NCBI GenBank assembly: GCA_003488325.1
Contig: DNLZ01000474.1
Location: 1-5,797, forward strand
Length of the DNA: 5,797 nucleotides
Direction of reading: 5' to 3'
DNA from: Planctomycetaceae bacterium
GTDB lineage: Bacteria > Planctomycetota > Planctomycetia > Pirellulales > UBA1268
This document shows, piece by piece, positions 1-5,797 of the stretch (within the stretch, counting starts at the first letter, position 1; every line of letters starts with the position of its first letter). A model generated the notes under the pieces. The model was not told the origin of the DNA and searched no databases. It saw only the letters and a list, made by a program, of their open reading frames with translations. The position numbers and the translations under genes were made by a program.

Positions 1-3000
1 GCTGCCGCGGCCCGGGTCCGTGACGGAAAGACGACCGCCGAGCCGACGCGGCCCTTGCCGGTGGGCAGGCCATGCAGCCCCGCGGCCGCCACGCCACCGA
101 CGGCCCCCGACGTATCGCGGGCGTTGCCCGCATCGAACGTGAGCGCGAGCACGGCCCCGGTGAGCGTGCGCCGCGACGCCTCGGGGTCGGCATGCGCCGC
201 GGCGATCTCCGCGGCCGTGAGCTCCCGGTGAAAGATCCGCACCTCGTCGAGCGCGCCCGCAAGCGGCGTGTCGGAACCCTCGCCTCCGACCACGCTGCCC
301 GTGTCACCTCCCAGATCGAGCCCGGTCTTCGGCGTGTCGAGCAGGCCGGGACCCGGCCCCGCCGCGACCTCGCGACCATCCAGGAAGAGCCGCAGCGTTC
401 CGTCCGCCGCGAGCATCCCCACGAGATGATTCCAGCCGTCGGCGAGCCGGACGTCCGCCGTGAGCGTGCCGAGCCGCTGGTTGGACCGCACCCGAAACAC
501 CGGCCGGCGCTGCTCGATCGCCAGCGCATAGCCCTGGGCCGCGCCGCCATGCGCGAGGATCGTGCCGTTCGGCTTCTCCGGCCTGACCCATGCCTCGACC
601 GTGACCGGCACGCCCCGCGGATCGATCGCCGCCGCGGGCTGGAACGAGACGACCGGCGCGGATGCCGCGCCACCCCTGCGCGGAGGCAGGCTCACGGGCT
701 CCGGCACGACGGCGTCGCGGCCCGCGGCGAAGAGCTGGTGCTCGAGCGGCGTCGTCCACTTGTAGTACTGCGGCTGCCGCGCGTATCCGAACACGTCGGT
801 GTCGTTGAACACGAGGATGCGGCCCGCCGGCGTGTACTTCCCCGCCTGCCAGTAGCCGTTGTGGCCGCCGGCGAAGTTCCTGCCGTAGACCCAGTAGGAG
901 CGGTGAAACCAGGTGTCGTCGAGGAAGCCCGTGGGCGCGTACAGGTGCCGCCCGGCGCCGGCCTGGGTGCTCCCCTGTCGCGCCGCATCACCGGAGACCG
1001 GTCCGATCCCCACCCGTCGCCCGTCGCGGTCGAACGCCTGCGAACGCAGGAAAATCCGCTCACCGTCGAACGAGAGGATGTCGGCGAGACCGGCAGGCAT
1101 CTGGAGCACCGCGATCCGCGCCTCGATGGCACCCCCCGTCTCCGGATCGCGGTCGTCGAGGATCGTCCGTGAGACCACCGCGCCGGAACGCGGGTTGAGT
1201 CGCACGTACTGCATCCCATCGTCGAGGAAGCACGACCGGCCGACGACCACGTGGACGAGGTCGTCCACGACGAGCACGGTGCCGTGGACGGGCCAGACCG
1301 ATTCGAGCTGCTCGAGCGCCATGAGCCGGCGGTCGGACGGCGCCGCGAAGAATCGCCAGGCAAGCGCGCCATCGGAGGCCCGCAGGCAGTACACGGCCCC
1401 GTCCGCCGACCCGAAGAGCACGCGCCCCTGCCAGATCGTCGGCGGCGAGTCGATGCGACCGCCGGCGGTGAACGACCAGCGTCGGCCGCCGCTCGCCACG
1501 TCGATCGCGTGGATCGCGTGCGCGTCCACCTGCGCGACGTAGAGGGTGTCGGCGACGACCACCGGCTGGGAGAGGCGACCGCCGATCGCCACCTCCCAGG
1601 ACCGATCGAGCGTCCCGGGCAGCGGATCGGGGCTCGCGCCGCTGCGGGCGGCGTCATGGCGATAGGTCGGCCAGTCGGACGGGGTCTGCGGGGCCGCCTC
1701 GAAGGGGCCGTCGAACGCGGGGCCGCGGGTCAGCCGGGCGTCGTCGGCGGGGCGCGGTGCCGGTGCCGCGCGCTGCGCGGCGAGCGCATTGAACCCGCTG
1801 AGCTTCGTTTCCGGATAACAGGCGCAGTCGTGCGGCGGGGCGTAGAGCAGCCCGTTGCAGGGAAGCACCCCGTAGAGACAGCCGCCACGCACCCAGTGGT
1901 TGGTGTCCCACGTCCGCTTCTCGGTGTCGACGAACTCGATCCCGGTGCGCGACGGAATGAGAAACCGGTCGGTGCCCTTCGCGATCGAGCAGCGGTGGTG
2001 AAACCAGTACGTGTCGACGTCGGGCGGAAACTCCACCTTCACCTCGCCCGTGAGGATGTCCCGACCCTTGTAGATGCCGCTGTCGCCGCCGCTCGTCGTG
2101 GGCGCGACCCAGACGAGGCCGTTGCTCACCATGAGATCCTGGGGCGACTGGTAGCCCGACGGGGCGTGCTCCGATTCCCAGAGCTGCCGGCCGTCGGCCG
2201 TCGCGTAGCCGCGCATCCTGCCCTCGCCGCCGGCGTAGAGCACCACCTCGCCCTGCATGACGAGCCGCGGCCCGAAGTTGAACGGGATCGCCTGCCGTCG
2301 CGGAGCCGGCGCGCTCGCCCACCGCTCCTCCCCGCTCGACCGTTCGACGCACACGATCCGCTCCCCGTCATGCCAGGCGACGCCGCCCGCGTTCGCGCAC
2401 AGCGTCAACGGCACGACCGGACCGGTGCGTGTCCAGAGCACGCGGCCGCTCTCCGGCTCGATCGCGCGGACCTCACGCGGCTGCTCGTTCCAGAGGAACT
2501 CCCGCTCCACGCGCCCCTGATCGCCGACCGAGGCCGCCGGCCTGAACGTGTCGAGCTCCGACGGGCCGCGATTGACCAAGAGCACGAGCACTCCCCCGTC
2601 GAGGATGATCTCCTCGGTGGTCACGGTGTCCGCGTACTCACGGACGACGCGGCCGGTGCGGCCGTCGAGGCGCACGAGTGGCGCGTGGAGGCCGAGCGTC
2701 GCGAACACGTCGTCGCCGAGCGCCACGAGGCGGCGGGTGAGCTGCGTCGGGCCGCTCTTGAGCGGCCACATGTGGTCGTGCCACACGGGAATCGGCACGC
2801 TCCAGAGGGGCGTCCCGTTGAAGGCGTCACGGGCGAGCAGCCGCCACTTCGCCGGCAGCTCGATCGCCGTCCGCGAGCCCTCGTCCTGGATCATGTAGAG
2901 GCGGCCGTTGGCCGACACCATCGATGTCAGGCTCGCCATTCGGTCGTGGTGCCGCGACCACCGTGGGCTGCCGACCCACTGGAGCGAACGTGGCGGACCG

Positions 3001-3602
3001 ACGAGCGTGTCGTGCGCGACGGGATTGCCGGACGCGTCGTGGAAGTAGTGCGTCCACTCGTCCATCTCGACGGGCCACGGCTTCACCCGCCTCGTCCAGC
3101 CTTCGGCGCCCCGCACGAGCGCGACACCCCGTGGACAGAGCACGCGGTCGATCTCCTCCGCCGCGATCCGGTCCGCGTGCGCCGCCTCCACGACGAGCAG
3201 GTTCACGAGTCCGTCGACGTACGGCAGGTGCACGCCGTCGAAGAGGTCGGCACTCGCCGGCCCGTTCAGGCCCGCCGAGACGAGCCGCGAGCGTGCGGCG
3301 GCCACCGCGGCGGCGGAGGTGTCGAGACCGTGGACCTGCACCGCGGCGACGCGTTCACCCCCGGCGATGCCGTCCACGCGAGGCGCATCGCGGACGAGCT
3401 CCGCGAGAAGATCCCCGTCGCCACATCCCACATGCACGGCGAATCCACCCACGAAGCCGGACACGGCCCGGATCTCGGCGGCCTCCCGGCCTCGTGCCAC
3501 GACCCCCGGGACCACGTAGAGCAGCATCACGGCCGCCGCCGCGGCGAGCCGCCACAGGGTGCGGCTTCCGCCGTCTCGGCCGCGTCCTGAACCGCTGCGC
3601 AT
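1..3602 (-). CDS. Exported multidomain protein: methyltransferase-like fold, PQQ/BamB-like beta-propellers and LamG domain (3' end outside window)
   Basis: The frame is open from ATG at 3602 to the window edge, 1200 codons without a stop. The start is supported by GAGGAG 7 nt upstream. Residues 14-36 are a basic then hydrophobic stretch (RTLWRLAAAAAVMLLYVV), a signal peptide or membrane anchor. Residues 45-170 resemble a class I SAM methyltransferase: glycine motif HVGCGDG (57-63), GLDTS with the acidic residue D94, and RVLCPRGVALV (153-163). DEWTHYFHDASGNPVA (181-196) leads into PQQ-type repeats ending in D/S-G-x-x-x-W, for example FNGTPLW, ESGRVLW and SGEERW (residues 204-600). WPTYRHDAARSG (644-655) opens a second propeller block reaching about 960, with SGGRRW and DGALAW. 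Residues 985-1145 fit a LamG/concanavalin-like jellyroll (VEAWVRP, WNHLVGML, LRLFLDGREV, LAGALDEVRIFHREL). ALTFDAGNARDTSG (1153-1166) looks like the start of another. Cysteines cluster at 575, 582, 593 and 595. It probably acts outside the cytoplasm. No catalytic function can be assigned, and no PQQ-dehydrogenase active site was recognised. It is the second gene of the sppA unit. Confidence 0.88.
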   Translation of the reverse strand, partial: MRSGSGRGRDGGSRTLWRLAAAAAVMLLYVVPGVVARGREAAEIRAVSGFVGGFAVHVGCGDGDLLAELVRDAPRVDGIAGGERVAAVQVHGLDTSAAAVAAARSRLVSAGLNGPASADLFDGVHLPYVDGLVNLLVVEAAHADRIAAEEIDRVLCPRGVALVRGAEGWTRRVKPWPVEMDEWTHYFHDASGNPVAHDTLVGPPRSLQWVGSPRWSRHHDRMASLTSMVSANGRLYMIQDEGSRTAIELPAKWRLLARDAFNGTPLWSVPIPVWHDHMWPLKSGPTQLTRRLVALGDDVFATLGLHAPLVRLDGRTGRVVREYADTVTTEEIILDGGVLVLLVNRGPSELDTFRPAASVGDQGRVEREFLWNEQPREVRAIEPESGRVLWTRTGPVVPLTLCANAGGVAWHDGERIVCVERSSGEERWASAPAPRRQAIPFNFGPRLVMQGEVVLYAGGEGRMRGYATADGRQLWESEHAPSGYQSPQDLMVSNGLVWVAPTTSGGDSGIYKGRDILTGEVKVEFPPDVDTYWFHHRCSIAKGTDRFLIPSRTGIEFVDTEKRTWDTNHWVRGGCLYGVLPCNGLLYAPPHDCACYPETKLSGFNALAAQRAAPAPRPADDARLTRGPAFDGPFEAAPQTPSDWPTYRHDAARSGASPDPLPGTLDRSWEVAIGGRLSQPVVVADTLYVAQVDAHAIHAIDVASGGRRWSFTAGGRIDSPPTIWQGRVLFGSADGAVYCLRASDGALAWRFFAAPSDRRLMALEQLESVWPVHGTVLVVDDLVHVVVGRSCFLDDGMQYVRLNPRSGAVVSRTILDDRDPETGGAIEARIAVLQMPAGLADILSFDGERIFLRSQAFDRDGRRVGIGPVSGDAARQGSTQAGAGRHLYAPTGFLDDTWFHRSYWVYGRNFAGGHNGYWQAGKYTPAGRILVFNDTDVFGYARQPQYYKWTTPLEHQLFAAGRDAVVPEPVSLPPRRGGAASAPVVSFQPAAAIDPRGVPVTVEAWVRPEKPNGTILAHGGAAQGYALAIEQRRPVFRVRSNQRLGTLTADVRLADGWNHLVGMLAADGTLRLFLDGREVAAGPGPGLLDTPKTGLDLGGDTGSVVGGEGSDTPLAGALDEVRIFHRELTAAEIAAAHADPEASRRTLTGAVLALTFDAGNARDTSGAVGGVAAAGLHGLPTGKGRVGSAVVFPSRTRAAA

Positions 3603-3609
3603 CGCAAGT

Positions 3610-3615
3610 CTCCTC
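3610..3615 (-). promoter_or_regulatory. Shine-Dalgarno site of the large propeller gene, overlapping the sppA stop
   Basis: GAGGAG on the minus strand lies 7 nt before the ATG at 3602. It fixes that ATG as the start over later in-frame candidates such as Met26, which falls inside the hydrophobic segment. Its first two bases are the last two bases of the sppA TGA stop. A ribosome terminating on sppA would therefore sit on this site, which suggests translational coupling within one mRNA (inference). Confidence 0.75.
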
Positions 3616-5494
3616 AGTGCAGGGTGAGCCGCAGCGGCGGCAGCAGTTGTGGCCGGCCCGAGAGCACCTGCCTCAGTCCCCGGGCACCGCGCACGGCCTC
3701 CTCGAGCGCCGGCACACCCGCGGCCCGCGACAGGAGCAGGCCCACGACGGGATCACGTCGTGCCGCATCGGCCGCTCCGAAGAGCTCGTCGAACAGCCCA
3801 CGCGGCTCAGGCAGCAGCATTCGCTCGAGCTTCTCGTCGGCCGGGACCTGCGCGAGCCGACGCGCCTCGTCGATCGCGTCGTCGAGCGTGCCGAGGCGGT
3901 CGACGAGCTTCGCCTCGAGCGCCATGCGCCCGGTGAAGACGCGGCCCTCGGCGAGGCCCTTCACCGTCTCGACCTCGAGGCCGCGGCCGGCCGCCACCTT
4001 CGACGTGAAGAGCCGGTAGATGTCCTGCATCGTGCCCATGAAGGCCTCGCGCTCCCCGGCCGTGAAGGGATGCTGCGGCGACAGCCATCCCGCGTTGCGA
4101 CCGCGGCTGACGACGTCGGTGCGCACGCCGACCTTCTCCAGCGCGCCCCCGACGGCGATCTTGCCTCCCACGACGCCGATGGAGCCCGTGAGCGTCCCGG
4201 GTGAGGCGACGATGCGATCGGCCCCGACGGCCACGTAGTAGCCACCACTCGCCGCCGTGTCCGACAGGCTCGCGACGACGGGCTTCTTCGTCCGCTGGGC
4301 CTCGCGCCAGATCAGGTCGCTGGCCAGTGCGGACCCTCCGGGCGAATCGATGCGCAGCACGATCGCCGCCACGGTCTCGTCCTCCGCCGCCGTGCGAATC
4401 GCCTCCACGATCGTGTCGGCCCCCGCCCCCGGCATGGCGAGAAGCTCGTCGGACGAGCGACCCTCGCTGATTTCCCCGACGATGTGGACGATCGCGACCG
4501 TGCGGCCCTTGCCACGTGCGGCCTTCGCACCGCCTCCGGACACGGCCTCCATGAGTTTCACCAGGCCGGTCAGCCCGGAAAAATCCTTGTCGACGTTCCG
4601 CCGGCCGTAGTCACGGGCCACCCGCGGCTCGCCGCCGACCCGCGCGACCAGCGCCGCGACCGCCTCGTCCTCGTAGCCGACGGCATCGACGAGCCCCGCC
4701 TCGCGCGCCGCCTCCGGGGTGAAGACGCCGATATCCACGAGCTCGCGCACCCGTTCCTCGGGCAGCTTCCGATCGGCGGCGATCCGCCCGACGAACTGAT
4801 CGTAGAGGTCGCCCACGAACGCCTCGTACTGCCCGCGGAGTTCGGGACTCATCTCGCTGCGTGTCAGCGGCTCGCCAGCCCCCTTGAACGCGCCCACCTG
4901 CAGAATCTCGGCTGCGACTCCCAGGCGGTCGAGCAGCCCCTTGAAGAACATCACCTCCGCCCGAACGCCGGTGATCTCCAGCGTCGCGGCGGGAACGAGC
5001 GTCACCGTATCGCAGGCCGTGGCGACTCCGTAGTGGAGCGGCGAGCCACCCACGAGGCAGGCCGCCACCGGCTTCCCGGTCGCACGCACTCGGCCGATGG
5101 CGGCGCGGATCTCGTCCACCCGAGCGCGGCCGAGATCGGGCGACTCGATCACAAGCAGCACCCCGCGGACGCGCGTGTCCGCCGCAGTCTTGTCCAACCG
5201 CTCGATGAACTGGCCCAGCCGGGGCGAGACGTCTCCGAGCAGGCCCCCCTGGGACGTCCCCTCAGCCAGCCCGCCGGCCAGTCGCAGGTGCGCTATCGTC
5301 GTGGCAGCCGCCTTCGTCGCCTGATCGGCCGGTCGCTCCGGCTTGGCCGTCGGCTTCTCGCCCGCCGCCGGGGCCGCGGGCTCCGCCAAGGCCTCCCAGG
5401 CCACACCGGTGAGGAGCATCGCCAAGGTGCCGATCGCCCCGGTGATCCGAGACAATCGGCCGTGCATCCGCCGTCCGCCGCCGTGCGCCGTCAT
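3614..5494 (-). CDS. sppA: Signal peptide peptidase SppA, long two-domain form (peptidase family S49)
   Basis: The product is 626 aa, close to the 618 aa of E. coli SppA. This family degrades signal peptides left in the membrane after secretion, using a Ser-Lys dyad. Residues 12-37 form a signal peptide or anchor (RLSRITGAIGTLAMLLTGVA) with a possible cleavage after ALA at 35-37. A Pro/Ala/Lys-rich linker runs to about 66. The N-terminal S49-like domain (about 66-290) carries the general-base lysine K204 in VGAFKGAGEPLTRSEMSPE, matching the E. coli YKSAVEP region. The C-terminal S49 domain (about 331-550) has RIDSPGGSALAS (381-392) and the nucleophile S416 in DTAASGGYYVAVGADRIVA, followed by SPGTLTGSIGVVGG. 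In the N-terminal half the serine motif is degenerate (GGSPLHYGVA), as expected for the long form. The start is chosen by GGAGG 7 nt upstream; Met10 is a weaker alternative. The last 60 residues or so are poorly conserved to my eye. It is the first gene of a two-gene unit, with 11 nt separating it from the next start. Confidence 0.95.
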   Translation of the reverse strand: MTAHGGGRRMHGRLSRITGAIGTLAMLLTGVAWEALAEPAAPAAGEKPTAKPERPADQATKAAATTIAHLRLAGGLAEGTSQGGLLGDVSPRLGQFIERLDKTAADTRVRGVLLVIESPDLGRARVDEIRAAIGRVRATGKPVAACLVGGSPLHYGVATACDTVTLVPAATLEITGVRAEVMFFKGLLDRLGVAAEILQVGAFKGAGEPLTRSEMSPELRGQYEAFVGDLYDQFVGRIAADRKLPEERVRELVDIGVFTPEAAREAGLVDAVGYEDEAVAALVARVGGEPRVARDYGRRNVDKDFSGLTGLVKLMEAVSGGGAKAARGKGRTVAIVHIVGEISEGRSSDELLAMPGAGADTIVEAIRTAAEDETVAAIVLRIDSPGGSALASDLIWREAQRTKKPVVASLSDTAASGGYYVAVGADRIVASPGTLTGSIGVVGGKIAVGGALEKVGVRTDVVSRGRNAGWLSPQHPFTAGEREAFMGTMQDIYRLFTSKVAAGRGLEVETVKGLAEGRVFTGRMALEAKLVDRLGTLDDAIDEARRLAQVPADEKLERMLLPEPRGLFDELFGAADAARRDPVVGLLLSRAAGVPALEEAVRGARGLRQVLSGRPQLLPPLRLTLH

Positions 5495-5501
5495 GGGGTC
5501 G

Positions 5502-5506
5502 CCTCC
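5502..5506 (-). promoter_or_regulatory. Shine-Dalgarno site of sppA
   Basis: GGAGG on the minus strand ends 7 nt before the ATG at 5494, the usual spacing. A second ATG at 5510 on the minus strand lies 16 nt upstream of the start and is out of frame, so it does not compete. The site favours 5494 over the in-frame Met10 codon at 5467. Confidence 0.75.
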
Positions 5507-5645
5507 GCATCCGTGGGGTCGTCGGCCCGTTACCCGTATGGGGAGCCGATCGACTCATCCTACCGGCGGTTCGCGACGAGCGAGAACCACAGGCGAGGCT
5601 TGCCCGGGGTGACGGCCGGGGTCCACGAACCTCCACCGAGCCCTC

Positions 5646-5673
5646 TTGAAAATGAACGGCCGTATAGTAAGAT
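5646..5673 (+). promoter_or_regulatory. Candidate sigma70-type promoter facing right
   Basis: TTGAAA (5646-5651) and TAAGAT (5668-5673) are separated by 16 nt, close to the -35/-10 consensus and spacing. They lie in the most AT-rich stretch of the window. A transcript would begin near 5680 and give a leader of roughly 70 nt before the ATG at 5753. An overlapping TATAGT at 5663-5668 is only 11 nt from TTGAAA and is less suitable. The call rests on consensus matching alone. Confidence 0.45.
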
Positions 5674-5752
5674 ACCGACGTCCATCCGACGCCACCCCGT
5701 CCTTCTTCCACCTTCATCCTCTTCCACGGGACGCGGCAGTGCCGCAGCGATC

Positions 5753-5797
5753 ATGCCCAAGACCAAATCCAGGCCCTTCGCCAAAGCCCTCTCCCAG
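5753..5797 (+). CDS. Possible start of a rightward gene, product unknown (5' fragment only)
   Basis: From ATG at 5753 the frame stays open to the window edge and encodes 15 residues, MPKTKSRPFAKALSQ. The lysine-rich start is plausible for a cytoplasmic protein but matches no family I recognise. A candidate promoter lies about 80 nt upstream in the same direction. Against the call, there is no clear Shine-Dalgarno sequence, and a GC-rich 5-bp hairpin (5733-5745) sits where one would be expected. Too little sequence is present to tell a real gene from a chance open frame. Confidence 0.4.
   Translation, partial: MPKTKSRPFAKALSQ

Larger units (their letters stand above)
5495..5752. other. Divergent intergenic region between sppA and a possible rightward gene
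   Basis: These 258 bases separate the sppA start from the ATG at 5753 on the opposite strand. Small open frames cross it on the minus strand, but they lack recognisable domains or a ribosome-binding site and I do not count them as genes. It contains an AT-rich island at about 5643-5675 that stands out from the GC-rich surroundings. It also has a pyrimidine-rich run at 5698-5727 and a short inverted repeat, GGTTC at 5568-5572 and GAACC at 5584-5588. No good sigma70 site facing sppA was found, so the sppA promoter is either non-canonical or not recognisable by eye. Confidence 0.6.

Noticed and set aside
1801..1830. H-D-C-A-C-Y-P as a cytochrome c heme-binding site
   Set aside because: Heme c attachment needs CxxCH. 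Here the spacing is CxC and no histidine follows the second cysteine.
692..2352. Two adjoining minus-strand frames (692-1657 and 1654-2352) that could look like separate genes
   Set aside because: They are out of frame with the 1-3602 gene, are rich in Ser, Arg and Thr of low complexity, and show no motifs. The recognisable PQQ-like and LamG motifs are all in the other frame.
1251..3590. Long plus-strand open frame of 779 codons opposite the large minus-strand gene
   Set aside because: Its translation is dominated by Arg, His, Pro and Ala with no domain motif. It lies antisense to a frame with clear methyltransferase and propeller motifs. Long antisense frames are expected in GC-rich coding DNA.
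5568..5588. Inverted repeat GGTTC/GAACC with an 11-nt spacer as an operator or terminator for sppA
   Set aside because: The arms are only 5 bp, inner pairing is poor, and there is no T-run. It is within chance expectation, so it is mentioned only under the intergenic region.
5262..5784. Minus-strand open frames upstream of and overlapping the sppA start (5262-5717 and 5560-5784)
   Set aside because: Neither has a good ribosome-binding site or a recognisable motif. The first overlaps the sppA N-terminus in another frame, and both cross the AT-rich promoter-like island.

Overview
The window is GC-rich, with G or C at nearly every third codon position. It reads as a chromosomal fragment from a Planctomycetota bacterium or a close relative. 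I infer this from the second gene, which joins an exported methyltransferase fold to PQQ/BamB-like beta-propellers and LamG domains. That style of giant exported protein, including its W-T-H-Y-F-H-D and H-D-C-A-C-Y-P motifs, I associate with planctomycetes. No database search was possible, so the taxonomy is an inference.

Layout: two genes lie head to tail on the minus strand and fill positions 1-5494. The first transcribed is sppA (5494 down to 3614), an S49 signal peptide peptidase of the long two-domain type with both catalytic residues present (Lys204 and Ser416). Eleven bases after its stop codon begins an ORF that stays open from 3602 to the left edge of the window. It gives 1200 codons with no stop, so the gene is cut off at its 3' end. 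Its product has an N-terminal hydrophobic export signal, a Rossmann-type SAM-methyltransferase-like domain, two blocks of PQQ-like beta-propeller repeats, one complete LamG/concanavalin-like domain and the start of what looks like another. Each gene has a clear Shine-Dalgarno sequence 7 nt from its start. The ribosome-binding site of the second gene overlaps the sppA stop codon, so the two are probably one transcript.

Upstream of sppA, 5495-5752 is non-coding as far as I can see. It holds an AT-rich island with a sigma70-like promoter pointing right, toward a possible third gene whose first 15 codons (5753-5797) are all that is present. No convincing promoter for sppA was found.

Both minus-strand products look like cell-envelope proteins. 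SppA would remove or degrade leftover signal peptides and membrane proteins. The large protein looks like an exported binding or scaffold protein of unknown function. No RNA genes, CRISPR arrays, mobile elements or rho-independent terminators were seen. The most unusual item is the large fusion protein, particularly its apparently intact SAM-binding motif behind an export signal.
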